Below are positions 1 to 8,598 of a stretch of DNA of 64,000 nucleotides, one piece after another; position 1 is the stretch's first letter, and each line of letters begins with the position of its first letter. This DNA comes from Candidatus Limnocylindrales bacterium (lineage in GTDB: Bacteria > Desulfobacterota > Binatia > UBA1149 > CAITLU01): NCBI GenBank assembly GCA_035571835.1, contig DATNBU010000039.1, positions 389,061 to 453,060 of the forward strand. Direction: 5' to 3'. The position numbers and the translations under genes were made by a program. The notes below the pieces were generated by a model. It saw nothing but the letters and a program-made list of their open reading frames with translations. It was not told where the DNA came from and made no database searches.

Positions 1-1
1 A

Positions 2-286
2 AGCATCAAGGGAGTGCTCGTCGAATACGGCCCGGGCGGCTACTCGCCTGGCCACACGCATGCCCGATCGGCTTTCATCTACGCGACCGTGCTCGAGGGC
101 GCCATCCGCAGCCGAATCAATGACGAACCCGTGAAAACGTACGAGGCGGGCCAGAGCTTTACCGAGATGCCCGGCGACCGTCACAGCGTCAGCAGCAATG
201 CGAGCGAGACGAAGCCGGCCAGGCTTCTTGCAGTGTTCGTCGTGGACACGGGCGAGACCGAGCTTACGATTCCGATGGGAAATTGA
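2..286 (+). CDS. Cupin-domain protein (5' end outside window)
   Basis: Partial gene: the reading frame is open from the first base, so the true start lies upstream. The visible 94 residues form a small single-domain cupin (double-stranded beta-helix). PGGYSPGHTH supplies the Gly- and His-rich metal-binding strand (cupin motif 1), and EMPGDRHSVSSN matches motif 2 with its conserved Pro-Gly and His. Such cupins bind one metal ion and either sense or convert small molecules; the substrate cannot be read from sequence. It ends 7 bases before the epoxide-hydrolase-like gene and is probably co-transcribed with it. The cupin fold is a confident call; the exact role is not. Confidence 0.75.
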   Translation, partial: SIKGVLVEYGPGGYSPGHTHARSAFIYATVLEGAIRSRINDEPVKTYEAGQSFTEMPGDRHSVSSNASETKPARLLAVFVVDTGETELTIPMGN

Positions 287-293
287 GCGACGC

Positions 294-1199
294 ATGACGA
301 CCGGCCCGACCTCGCCGCCGCGCGCCGGTTCATCCGAATGGCATCACGACGAGCTCGCTGCGGGCGGCCTTCGCTTTCACGTCGTACGTGCAGGCGATGG
401 GCCAGCCGTGCTCCTGCTGCACGGATTCCCCGACTTCTGGTACTCGTGGCGATACCAGATTCCGGCGCTCGCAGCCGCAGGCTTCCGCGTCATCGCTCCG
501 GATCTTCGCGGCTACAACGCATCCGACAAACCATCAGGGGTCAAAGCCTACGACATCGATCTGCTGGCCGCGGACGTCGCCGCTCTTGCCGATGCGACCG
601 CGACCGGCCGCGTGCATCTCGCCGGGCACGACTGGGGCGGAATCGTCGCGTGGTATGCTGCCATGCAGTACCCGGAGAAATTCCAGAGCCTCGTCGTGCT
701 CAACGCGCCCCACCCCGCAACGTTCGCGCGTGACCTGTTCACCACGCGGCAGTGGCTGCGATCGTGGTACATGTTTTTCTTCCAGCTGCCCGGACTTCCG
801 GAAGCGATGGTACGGCTGGGCAATTTCCGGTCGCTCGACGAGACGTATTCGCGCGAGGTATTCGGACGCGACGCGTTCGCGCACCGCGAGATCGACGATT
901 ACAAGGCTGCGCTCGCGATGCCGGGCGCGCTGACGTCGGCCATCAACTACTATCGTGCGGCGTTTCGGCGCTTCGTGCGTGCGCCGCGCGGCGAGCACCG
1001 GCCGATCGAAATCCCCACGCTGCTGCTGTGGGGCGACCGCGACAGGCACCTCGGCAGCAGCCTTACGGTCGGACTCGACCCATGGGTTCCCGATCTCAAG
1101 GTCCGGCATTTCCCGGACGCGGGCCACTGGCTGCAGCTGGACGAGCCGGACATCGTCAACCGCATGATGATCGACTTTTTCTCGAGCGCTTCGCGATAA
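294..1199 (+). CDS. Alpha/beta hydrolase, epoxide-hydrolase-like
   Basis: A 301-residue alpha/beta hydrolase. HGFPDFWYSWR near residue 45 gives the oxyanion-hole HGxP motif. GHDWGG near residue 114 is the nucleophile elbow with Asp, as in epoxide hydrolases and haloalkane dehalogenases rather than Ser esterases. The catalytic His is in DAGHWLQLDEP near the C-terminus, and WGDRDR precedes it as the likely acid-loop region. The expected reaction is hydrolysis of an epoxide, or less likely a haloalkane, through an Asp ester intermediate in the cytoplasm. The ATG at 294 was chosen because the frame upstream overlaps the cupin gene and shows no family similarity. Probably in an operon with the preceding cupin. 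Confidence 0.85.
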   Translation: MTTGPTSPPRAGSSEWHHDELAAGGLRFHVVRAGDGPAVLLLHGFPDFWYSWRYQIPALAAAGFRVIAPDLRGYNASDKPSGVKAYDIDLLAADVAALADATATGRVHLAGHDWGGIVAWYAAMQYPEKFQSLVVLNAPHPATFARDLFTTRQWLRSWYMFFFQLPGLPEAMVRLGNFRSLDETYSREVFGRDAFAHREIDDYKAALAMPGALTSAINYYRAAFRRFVRAPRGEHRPIEIPTLLLWGDRDRHLGSSLTVGLDPWVPDLKVRHFPDAGHWLQLDEPDIVNRMMIDFFSSASR

Positions 1200-1244
1200 G
1201 GGACGCGCAGGAACGCGAATCGATCGAAGCTGCTTTTTGTCGAG

Positions 1245-1715
1245 TTACTTTTTGGCGGTCACCATCACGACGTCGCCGGGCTTCTTCGCCCATTTCGCGC
1301 TCCATTCCTTGATGCAGGCCGGCAGGGCATCGAAGCTCGATTGCCGCGAATAGACCCGAACCTTACCGCCCGAGAGCATCGCAGCGTTTACCGTGTTCCT
1401 GCCGGCATCGACGCACAGCACCGCGTTCTCCTCGCCGCCCATGTGCGGCGCGTTCCCATCCGTCGAAAGCGTGCCGCCGGTGAGCGCTATCGGGCCCATC
1501 ACCGAAAGGTTGTTCTCGAGATGCTTCAGTTCAGCGCCGACCACGTGCTTGAGCTCCCGAGCAACGAGCGGATCCTTGAGGAACTTGGCGAGCTCATAGC
1601 TGCCGACGTACTTCGCCAGTGCGGTCTTCTGGGCATCTGTTCGCGGCTCGTCGCCGGCATGGGCAGCGGCGACGGATATTGCGAAACAGGCGAACGCGAT
1701 TCCTGCGATTCTCAT
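1245..1715 (-). CDS. Small exported protein of unknown function
   Basis: 156 residues starting with a clear signal peptide (MRIAGIAFACFAISVAAAHA, cleavage after AHA). A GGAG ribosome site precedes the ATG. The mature part is mixed alpha/beta with two cysteines (VLCVDAG and LPACIKEW) that could form one disulfide in the periplasm, and it has many Lys residues. No family was recognised. It is convergent with the upstream hydrolase and lies downstream of the AmpG-like transporter on the same strand, 136 bases away, so co-transcription is possible but unproven. Confidence 0.7.
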   Translation of the reverse strand: MRIAGIAFACFAISVAAAHAGDEPRTDAQKTALAKYVGSYELAKFLKDPLVARELKHVVGAELKHLENNLSVMGPIALTGGTLSTDGNAPHMGGEENAVLCVDAGRNTVNAAMLSGGKVRVYSRQSSFDALPACIKEWSAKWAKKPGDVVMVTAKK

Positions 1716-1851
1716 GGATGGTTCTCCGAGGGATTGCTGAGGTGGTGCAAATCACTCCACGCGCTCGACGTTGAGCCCACTTGCCGGCTTGCCCACGCCA
1801 AGACAAATAGAGCGTATCCGAGGATGATTCTTCGCCCGGCCGCATGCGGAA

Positions 1852-3171
1852 TCAGGTCCTGTCGGCAATGTTCGCCGGCGTCCACGGCGCGACCTTCAGC
1901 AGCAGCAGCATTCCGGGCAGCGTCATCACGAAGCACAAGAGGAAGAAGTCGACGTAGCCGAGCTGCTCGATGAGCCGGCCGGCATATGCGTTGACGACGG
2001 TGCGCGGCACCGCCATCAGGCTCGTAAACAGCGCGAACTGCGTGGCCGCGTAGGCCGGACTCGTCGTGCGCGCAATGAACGAAACGAATGCGGTCGTCCC
2101 AAGCCCGACGCCGAACGCTTCGATGCCGATCACCACGGCGAGCTGGAGAAGCCGCGCCGTATCCGGCGGCGCGGGTCCTCCGGCGGCGAGCCACATGAAA
2201 CCGAGGATGGCCAGCGCCTGCGCGGCGCCGAAGATCCACAGCGCGCGGTCGATGCCGAGCCTCAGCATCCACAAGCCGCCGAGCAGCCCGCCCGCCACGC
2301 TGCACCACAGTCCGGCGTTCTTCGCGACGATGCCGATGTCGGTCTTGGAAAACCCCATGTCGAGGTAGAACGGCGTCGCGAGCGCCGTCGCGAGCGAGTC
2401 GCCGAGCTTGTAGAAAAACACGAACGCGAGCACGAGCGCCGCGCTCTTCCAGCCATGGCGGCTGAAGAACTCGACGAACGGCTCGACGATCGCATCGCTG
2501 AGCGTGCGCGGAGCGGCGTGGTACGACTCGGGCTCGCGAATCGAGAGCGACAGGATCAGGCCCGGAACGAGGAACGCGGCCGTGATCGCGAATACCTGGA
2601 ACCACGGAAGCCGGTCGGCAAGAAACAGCGACAACGAGCCGGGCACGAGCCCGGCCATCTTGTATGCGTTGACGTAGACGCCGTTGCCGAGGCCGAGCTC
2701 GGTTTCGGTCAGCAGCTCACGCCGATACGCATCGATCGCGATGTCCTGCGTGGCCGACAGCAGCGCGACCAGCGACGCGATGGCGGCAACCAGCGTCACC
2801 TGCGTCTTCGGATCGAGTGTGCCGAGCGCGACGACGGCGGCGAGAAGGCCGAGCTGCGAGAGGAACATCCAGCTTCGCCTGCGGCCGAAGCCGATCGGAT
2901 CGTAGCGGTCGACGAGCGGCGCCCACAGGAATTTCCACGTGTACGGAAGCTGGACGAGCGCGAATGCGCCGATGGTCGCGAGCGACAGCTCTTTGGTCTT
3001 GAGCCACGCCGGAAGGAGATTGAACAGCAGGAACAGCGGAAGACCGGACGAGAACCCGACGACGGCGCAGATCGCCATCTTGCGCCAGTCGGTGCGCGGC
3101 TTTGCACCCGCCGCTTCACCGGCGGCTTCTGCGCCCTCCACAACCTCGTCCGCCACCGACCGATGGTACAT
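1852..3171 (-). CDS. MFS transporter, AmpG-like
   Basis: A 439-residue membrane protein with about twelve hydrophobic helices after a hydrophilic N-terminus of about 30 residues. VGFSSGLPLFLLFNLLPAWLKTKELSLATIGAFAL and YTWKFLWAPLVDRYDPIGFGRRRSWM match the AmpG/acetyl-CoA-transporter branch of the major facilitator superfamily (GLP in helix 1; KFLWAPLVDR in the helix 2-3 loop). AmpG itself imports anhydromuropeptides for peptidoglycan recycling. The substrate here is inferred from family only, and no recycling enzymes are nearby to support it. Confidence 0.85.
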   Translation of the reverse strand: MYHRSVADEVVEGAEAAGEAAGAKPRTDWRKMAICAVVGFSSGLPLFLLFNLLPAWLKTKELSLATIGAFALVQLPYTWKFLWAPLVDRYDPIGFGRRRSWMFLSQLGLLAAVVALGTLDPKTQVTLVAAIASLVALLSATQDIAIDAYRRELLTETELGLGNGVYVNAYKMAGLVPGSLSLFLADRLPWFQVFAITAAFLVPGLILSLSIREPESYHAAPRTLSDAIVEPFVEFFSRHGWKSAALVLAFVFFYKLGDSLATALATPFYLDMGFSKTDIGIVAKNAGLWCSVAGGLLGGLWMLRLGIDRALWIFGAAQALAILGFMWLAAGGPAPPDTARLLQLAVVIGIEAFGVGLGTTAFVSFIARTTSPAYAATQFALFTSLMAVPRTVVNAYAGRLIEQLGYVDFFLLCFVMTLPGMLLLLKVAPWTPANIADRT

Positions 3172-3281
3172 GGCGCCGGATGCGCGCGCAGCCGGCCGGC
3201 AGAAGGTTTCTGTGCAGCAGCGTGTCGCACGTTCCGACGCGCCGCTGCGCGCGAGCCCCGCGGCCCGTCGCTAACTTCTGC

Positions 3282-3929
3282 TCAACGCTTCGTGCCCCAT
3301 GCGTTCCAGTACGTGATCTCGCGGCTCGGGATCCGTTTCGCCGGCTTGAAGTCTTCGCCGGAGAAATACGCGACCGGCAGCAGCGCGGCCTGCGTGATCT
3401 CGGGCGGAATGCCGAGGATAGCGGCGGCTTCGGACTCGAACATCAGATGGATCGTCGTCCACGCCGATCCGAGGCCGCGGGCCCTGGCGGCCAGCATGAA
3501 CGACCAGACCGCCGGCAGGATCGATCCATACATCGAGGCTTGCGCGAACTGCGGCTGCGATTCGAAGCGGCCCTCGATGCACGGGATCAGGAACACCGGC
3601 GCCTGCTCCATCGTCTGCGCGAGGTAGACGGCTGAGTCGATTACGCGCGGCAGCTGCCTGGTGCGAGGGTCTTCGTCGGGGCGCTCGGGGCGCGGCATCT
3701 GCGCGTACAGCTCGAAGCCTTTGCGATACAGGTCGGCGAGCGCCTTTTTCTTGCCCGCATCGGTCACGACCATGAACGACCAGCCCTGCTGGTTCGATCC
3801 GGTCGGCGCCTGAGTCGCGATGTCGATGCATTCCTGGATCAGCGCGGGATCGACCGGTCGTGAGTAATCGAGCCGTTTTCTCACCGAGCGCGTCGTCGTC
3901 AGAAGCCTGTCGGTTGCTGCAAGATCCAT
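3282..3929 (-). CDS. Nitroreductase-family flavoprotein
   Basis: 215 residues of the FMN-dependent nitroreductase fold. The N-terminal RSVRKRLDYSRPVD is the FMN phosphate-binding RSxRxF-type motif. ATQAPTGSNQQGWSFMVV is the conserved APSGxNxQPW-like segment, and LGSAWTTIHL followed by GIPPEITQAALLPVAYF matches the C-terminal flavin-contact region. It probably reduces a nitro-, quinone- or enone-type substrate with NAD(P)H in the cytoplasm. A strong AAGGAG ribosome site precedes the ATG. It appears monocistronic. Confidence 0.88.
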   Translation of the reverse strand: MDLAATDRLLTTTRSVRKRLDYSRPVDPALIQECIDIATQAPTGSNQQGWSFMVVTDAGKKKALADLYRKGFELYAQMPRPERPDEDPRTRQLPRVIDSAVYLAQTMEQAPVFLIPCIEGRFESQPQFAQASMYGSILPAVWSFMLAARARGLGSAWTTIHLMFESEAAAILGIPPEITQAALLPVAYFSGEDFKPAKRIPSREITYWNAWGTKR

Positions 3930-3976
3930 ATCGGTTCTCCTTCGAGGTTGCGTAAGGGTCGCGTGCTACTATCGCG

Positions 3977-4032
3977 AAAACGGGACATGTGCATTTTTGC
4001 TGGCAAATTTTAAATGTACCTGTCCCCATTTT
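3977..4032. repeat. REP-like inverted repeat, GGGACAGGTAC family
   Basis: An imperfect inverted repeat with arms reading CGGGACATGTGCATTT on the left and AAATGTACCTGTCCCC on the right, separated by a short AT-rich loop. It fills the gap between two minus-strand genes, and its right edge touches the stop codon of the lipase-maturation-factor gene. The same core occurs at 43861, 48100 and 50087. The left arm is partly mutated (CATGTGC for CAGGTAC). Confidence 0.7.
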
Positions 4033-5518
4033 ACGGCCGGGACAAAGTCGGCGAGAACTGGCCGACCGGGCGGCGCTTCCACCATGCTCCGGTCTCGCGG
4101 TGGGCGGTCCAGTCGGTGAATTCGTACTCATAGAGCATCGCGCGCACGTGGTGCGGAGGCTTGCCGTGAAACGGATCGGATGCCAGCAGCGCGATGACGT
4201 CGGGTGATCCTTCGAGGAGCCGCCGCTCGAGCTCGACCAGCCAGGGACTCCTTCGCCAGTCGTCCAGCGCAGCGAACCACATCTGCCAGTCGAGGCGCGG
4301 CTGGTGCGGTGCGACGAATCGCGGCCGCCGCGCAACGTCGACGGGTTTCCATCGGAACGGATATTCGACCCACTGCTGGCCGTCCTCGCTGCCTTCGAGA
4401 ATGACCTCGGGGCGGTGCTTGGTCATGACCGAAAACAGTCCGTAGCTGCTCGTCACGTGCCACGGCTCGAGCACGGCAACGAGCTTCAGTACCGGCGGAG
4501 GAAGCACGTCGAAGCCGCGAAAGCGCGCGATCATCAGCGCGCCGCCGCAGACGGCAAGCGGCAGCGCAACGATCGCCAGCACGGCGGTACGCAGCATCGC
4601 GGCGTGCGACCTGACGACCGGCTCGCGCGGCCAGCGACCGGCAACGAGTCGTTTCGGCTGCACGCGGTCGAGCATCGCATCGATCGCATCGTCGTCGAGC
4701 AGCGAAAGGCAAAGCGACGCCGACAGCAGGTTGAAGAACGTATAGTTGCCGGTCGCCGCGATCAGGAACTGCAGCCCGACCAGCAGGAAGAATCCGGCCA
4801 GCCGCGCGCGTCGCGGCCCGAGCGCGAGCCACGATGCGCCGAGCTCTACTCCGAACATCATCGCGCACGAGAATCTCTGCAAGACAGCCGGAAGCTGGTT
4901 GGCGAGCCACGCGGTCCACGTCGGCAGCGGCTGCGTCCAGTAGTGGTACTCGAGCGCAGTCAGGTTCCACCACACCGGATCGTTGCTGAGGAGCTTCACC
5001 GCGCCCGAGGCGAACATCAGCCGGAACACGAGCCAGCGAAACATCCAGATGACGACCGGAGACGGCTCCGGATCATAACCGGCCTGCTGACGAAGCCGCA
5101 TCGGCGCGAGAAAGATCGCAAGGAACCCGGTTTCGAGCAGAAGGATGTCCCACTGGAATCCAAGAAAGACGCGCCCGATCTGGTACAGCGAAAAATACAG
5201 CAGCCAGCAGAGGAGCGCGGTGATCGTCGGCAGCACGCCCATCATCAGTAGCAGTGCGCTGGCTGCGCCTGCCCAGCACACGCCGGTCAGCATCGCATCG
5301 CTTGCGCCGAGCCAGAACACCGTCGGATGCGCCTGCCACGCGTCGGGGCCGAGACGCTGCGACAGGTAGTCGAGATACTGCGCTGCCGGCAGGATTCCGC
5401 GTGCGCCGTAGAGGCCCTTGATCTGGACGGCCAGTGAGACGAACGCGATCAGATAGACGAGCGCGATCGACCGGAGCAGGAGGCGCGCGGCTGCGGCGCG
5501 CGGTCGCGGCCCGTTCAT
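4031..5518 (-). CDS. Lipase-maturation-factor-like membrane protein
   Basis: A 495-residue polytopic membrane protein. The first ~300 residues hold several hydrophobic helices (LLLRSIALVYLIAFVSLAVQIKGLYG, then LGFQWDILLLETGFLAIFLAP and WLVFRLMFASGAVKL). A soluble C-terminal domain follows, with EPWHVTSSYGLFSVMTKHRPEVILEGS, PFRWKPVDVARRPRFVAPHQPRLDWQMWFAAL and PPHHVRAMLYEYEFTDW. These are hallmarks of the lipase maturation factor family (LMF1/LMF2), which in animals folds secreted lipases in the ER. The role in bacteria is not established; folding of an exported lipase is an inference. It is divergent from the Rieske gene, 35 bases away. Confidence 0.85.
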   Translation of the reverse strand: MNGPRPRAAAARLLLRSIALVYLIAFVSLAVQIKGLYGARGILPAAQYLDYLSQRLGPDAWQAHPTVFWLGASDAMLTGVCWAGAASALLLMMGVLPTITALLCWLLYFSLYQIGRVFLGFQWDILLLETGFLAIFLAPMRLRQQAGYDPEPSPVVIWMFRWLVFRLMFASGAVKLLSNDPVWWNLTALEYHYWTQPLPTWTAWLANQLPAVLQRFSCAMMFGVELGASWLALGPRRARLAGFFLLVGLQFLIAATGNYTFFNLLSASLCLSLLDDDAIDAMLDRVQPKRLVAGRWPREPVVRSHAAMLRTAVLAIVALPLAVCGGALMIARFRGFDVLPPPVLKLVAVLEPWHVTSSYGLFSVMTKHRPEVILEGSEDGQQWVEYPFRWKPVDVARRPRFVAPHQPRLDWQMWFAALDDWRRSPWLVELERRLLEGSPDVIALLASDPFHGKPPHHVRAMLYEYEFTDWTAHRETGAWWKRRPVGQFSPTLSRP

Positions 5519-5553
5519 TCCCTTCGGAGCCGTTCGGCTGGTAGCCTCGGCAC

Positions 5554-5964
5554 GTGAGCGGAGACGTGCGCCAGGACCGCGACCAGAACATCGACCGGAA
5601 GATCGATGAGGAAAGGATCGTCGTCTGCAGCGCGGACGCGCTCGGCGAAAACCAGACGGTCAAGTTCCGCATCACGCGCGGGCCGGGCGAAGGCTTCGTG
5701 ATCCGGCACAACGGGGAGCTTTACGCCTACCGCAATGAATGCCGGCATATTCCGCTTACGATGGACTGGGTGGAAAACCGTTTCCTGTCGCGCGACGGAT
5801 GCTGGATCCAGTGCGCGACGCACGGTGCGCGCTATGAGATCGCGACAGGACTTTGCGTGGCCGGTCCGCCGGCAGGTCTTGTGCTTCATCGATTGCCCGT
5901 CACGGTCGAGGACGGGACCATCATCGTGCGCGTTGCGGCCGGCGAGGTCGATCCGCGGCGCTAG
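5554..5964 (+). CDS. Rieske [2Fe-2S] ferredoxin-like protein
   Basis: 136 residues forming one Rieske domain. CRHIPLTMDW near residue 63 (C-x-H) and CATHGARYE near residue 88 (C-x2-H) supply the two Cys and two His ligands of a [2Fe-2S] cluster. GPPAGLVLHRLPV is the usual Pro-loop and strand that follow. There is no oxygenase catalytic domain, so it is likely an electron-transfer ferredoxin for a dioxygenase or another redox partner not seen in the window. The start is a GTG at 5554; a later start would trim the hydrophilic N-terminus without affecting the domain. Confidence 0.85.
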   Translation: MSGDVRQDRDQNIDRKIDEERIVVCSADALGENQTVKFRITRGPGEGFVIRHNGELYAYRNECRHIPLTMDWVENRFLSRDGCWIQCATHGARYEIATGLCVAGPPAGLVLHRLPVTVEDGTIIVRVAAGEVDPRR

Positions 5965-5976
5965 CGATTCGCCTGG

Positions 5977-7194
5977 CTACGGGCAGCTGAGCGCGACCGG
6001 CTGCCCCACCGAGTAACGCAGCAGCGGCAGCGCGTCACTCGAGGTCACGCCGCCCGGGGACGACACGTCGCAGACTTCCGCAGGACAGGTCGTCGAGCCG
6101 ACGGCACCCTTCAGAGCCTGCAGCGCATCGGTGGCGGTGATGTCGTCGTCGCTGTTGGCATCGCCGCAGCGGGGCTCCGGCGCCATCTGCCAGCCGATGT
6201 CGGACAGTATCGCGAGCGTGATGCGCAGGCTGTGCGGCGCCGGGCTCGTGATGTACGGCTCCATCAGCTCGTTCGGAGCGACGGCCGTGTCGAGATGCGC
6301 GACCGACGAACCGGGCTGGTAGAAAATCGGCGCGAACAGCTGCACCGCTCCGTCGAGACGCTTTCCGCGCGTGATCGTCTCGGCCGCGTCGATGACGGCC
6401 GGGCCGGCCCAGACCAGCGCCGTGTTGTCGACGATCGCGCGCTGGCGCTGCACGTCCGACATGCGCGAGACCTGCTTCGGATTGATATTCCGGTCTTCGA
6501 CGTTGTCGATGTAGGCGTCCTGAAAGTTGAAATACATCTGGCCGGTGTTCGGGTCGATGAGATCGAGCACGCCGAGACCGTGACCGATCTCGTGCAGCAC
6601 GACCGACAGGAAGTCGATGTCCCCTCCGGCGTTGCCGTCGACACCGTAGTAGAAGCCGAGACCGCCGAGCACGAGATCGCCGTCCACTTCCGAATTGAAC
6701 TGCGACTGGATCTCCGGGCACTGGTCGCCGAGAAGCTCGATCGGACAATCATTGGGAACGCGGTCGTTCAGGTCGCTTCCGCGGAACTGGTTGGCGAGCG
6801 CGGCGACGTACCACGTCTCGGGCTTGGCTACGCCGGGAAAATCGCGGTGCACCGTGGTCGGTGCGGCCTGGCCGAGAATGGCCCCGAACTCATCGCCCTG
6901 CAGATCGTCGAAGCTCGCGCTGACGATGATCGGCACGTTTCCACGAAGGCGCAGGCCCCAGGCTTCGGCGGCATACTGGAAAACGTAGTAACGCTGCTCG
7001 CCGAGCGTCGTCCCGGGGTTTCGGCCGACCGGGGCGACCGGCGTGTCATCGTTGAAGCCCTCGTCGCCCGTATTGGTGCTCGTGACGATGATCTGGACGG
7101 CGCCGGCCGGAGTCGCCACAGCGGCAAGCATGACGCCGAGCAGAGGCGCTGCCAGCCAGAGGTTCGTTCGCGATGATTTGATGCAGCGTCTCAT
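5977..7194 (-). CDS. Exported HExxH metalloprotease-like protein with dockerin-like tail
   Basis: 405 residues. The N-terminal ~32 residues are a signal peptide (LLGVMLAAVATPAGA). A zinc-peptidase-like motif HEIGHGLG lies at 201-208, inside DIDFLSVVLHEIGHGLG; HExxHxxG is typical of metzincin-type zinc proteases. A disulfide-capable segment around 150-160 (NDCPIELLGDQCP) and a conserved NELMEPY at 309-315 follow. Residues 343-405 form a dockerin-like module: CGDANSDDDITATDALQALKGAVG, then a second half CDVSSPGGVTSSDALPLLRYSVGQP. It is probably secreted and calcium-dependent. A tandem paralogue lies immediately upstream (7271-8497). Protease activity is inferred from the motif only. Confidence 0.8.
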   Translation of the reverse strand: MRRCIKSSRTNLWLAAPLLGVMLAAVATPAGAVQIIVTSTNTGDEGFNDDTPVAPVGRNPGTTLGEQRYYVFQYAAEAWGLRLRGNVPIIVSASFDDLQGDEFGAILGQAAPTTVHRDFPGVAKPETWYVAALANQFRGSDLNDRVPNDCPIELLGDQCPEIQSQFNSEVDGDLVLGGLGFYYGVDGNAGGDIDFLSVVLHEIGHGLGVLDLIDPNTGQMYFNFQDAYIDNVEDRNINPKQVSRMSDVQRQRAIVDNTALVWAGPAVIDAAETITRGKRLDGAVQLFAPIFYQPGSSVAHLDTAVAPNELMEPYITSPAPHSLRITLAILSDIGWQMAPEPRCGDANSDDDITATDALQALKGAVGSTTCPAEVCDVSSPGGVTSSDALPLLRYSVGQPVALSCP

Positions 7195-7270
7195 GATTGC
7201 CCCCGACGATACCGAGCCGTGGAAACTGTGACCAGCGGTCCGGCAAAAGAGAACATGGAACTCACGGTCT

Positions 7271-8497
7271 TCATGCCTGCGGACACGTCAGCGAAACCGG
7301 CTGTCCGACCGAGCGGCGAAGGACGAGCAGCGCGTCGGCTGTGGTCACACCGCCAAAATTGTTCACGTTACAGACCGCGAGCGGACACGCGCCGTTTCCG
7401 ACCGCCCCCCTGAGAACCATCAGGGCGTCGCTCGTGGACACGCTGCCGTCTCCGTTGGCATCTCCGCAGACCGCGTTGGCGTGCTCCGTCCAGCCCATGT
7501 CGGCGAGCATCGCGACCGTGATGTCGAGGTTGTGCGGCTGCGGATCCGACAGGTATGGCTCCATCAGCTCGTTCGGGCTCGCCACCGTGTCGACGTGCGA
7601 GACCGACGAACCGAGCTGGTAGATCGACGGCGCGAAGACCTTGAGCGCTCCGTCGACGCGTCGCCCCGCCGCCAGACCGCCCGCCGCGGCGAGCGTAGCG
7701 GCGCCGGTGAAGACGAGATTGCCGTCCGCGCGCAGCGCGATCTTGCGCTGCGTGTCGGTCATTGCCGAAAGCTTGCGCGGAGTGAGCAGCATGTCCTCGA
7801 GCAGGCTGAGGTACGGATCGTCCTCGCCATTGAACTTTACGCCGTTCGGATCGACGAGCGTCAGGAATCCGAGACCGTGTCCGATCTCGTGCAGCAGCAC
7901 CGACAGGAAGTCGATGTCGATGCCGTTGTTGCCGTCGACGCCGTAGTAGAAGTCGTGAAGGCCGAGCACGACGGGCCCGTCGACGTCGCTGTTGAAGTTG
8001 GCCTCGATCTCCGGACAGTGGTTGCCGGCAAGCGCAATCGGACATTCGCCGGGCAGCAGGTCGTTCAGGTCGATGCCGATGCGCTGGTTCGCGAGCGCGG
8101 CGACATACCAGGTCGACGGCTTGGGCGCGTTCGTGAAGTCGTCGTGCACGGTGGTCGGCCGTGCGAAGCCGAGCACTGCACTGACGCTCGTGCCGCCCTG
8201 CTGCGAGAAGCTCGCCGATACAACGATCGGAACGTTTCCGCCGAGACGCTCGCTCCAGATGTCGGCCGCGTACTGGAACAGAAAGAGCCGCTGCGCTCCG
8301 AGCGATCTGCCTGGATTGCCGCCCACCGGCTGCACGGGCGACGGATCGTTGAAACCCTTGCCCGGCAGGTCGTTGTTCCTGATGGTGATCGTGACGGCGG
8401 AAGCCGTCACGGGAACCGCGACGAGCGAACATGCGACCAGCAGAGCGGCCGTTCCGATCTTTCGATACACGGATAGAATGCGATGCCCGTCCCCCAT
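7271..8497 (-). CDS. Exported HExxH metalloprotease-like protein with dockerin-like tail (paralogue)
   Basis: 408 residues, colinear with the downstream paralogue: signal peptide to about residue 34, conserved YYGVDGNNGIDIDFLSVLLHEIGHGLG with HEIGHGLG at 203-210, NELMEPY, then a C-terminal dockerin-like pair (CGDANGDGSVSTSDALMVLRGAVG and CNVNNFGGVTTADALLVLRRSVGQP). In this copy the calcium-loop residues D-A-N-G-D-G match the dockerin/EF-hand consensus better than in the neighbour. The two genes are 76 bases apart on the same strand, so they arose by tandem duplication and may be co-transcribed. The product is probably secreted; the substrate is unknown. Confidence 0.8.
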   Translation of the reverse strand: MGDGHRILSVYRKIGTAALLVACSLVAVPVTASAVTITIRNNDLPGKGFNDPSPVQPVGGNPGRSLGAQRLFLFQYAADIWSERLGGNVPIVVSASFSQQGGTSVSAVLGFARPTTVHDDFTNAPKPSTWYVAALANQRIGIDLNDLLPGECPIALAGNHCPEIEANFNSDVDGPVVLGLHDFYYGVDGNNGIDIDFLSVLLHEIGHGLGFLTLVDPNGVKFNGEDDPYLSLLEDMLLTPRKLSAMTDTQRKIALRADGNLVFTGAATLAAAGGLAAGRRVDGALKVFAPSIYQLGSSVSHVDTVASPNELMEPYLSDPQPHNLDITVAMLADMGWTEHANAVCGDANGDGSVSTSDALMVLRGAVGNGACPLAVCNVNNFGGVTTADALLVLRRSVGQPVSLTCPQA

Positions 8498-8598
8498 GGC
8501 TCATGCGGACCATAGCAGCGGCCGGGAACGCCGACAATGACTCGAAATCGCTCTTTCTGCCGAGTCGGCCGCACGTTTGGCTCCCGGCGTCCGGCCGA

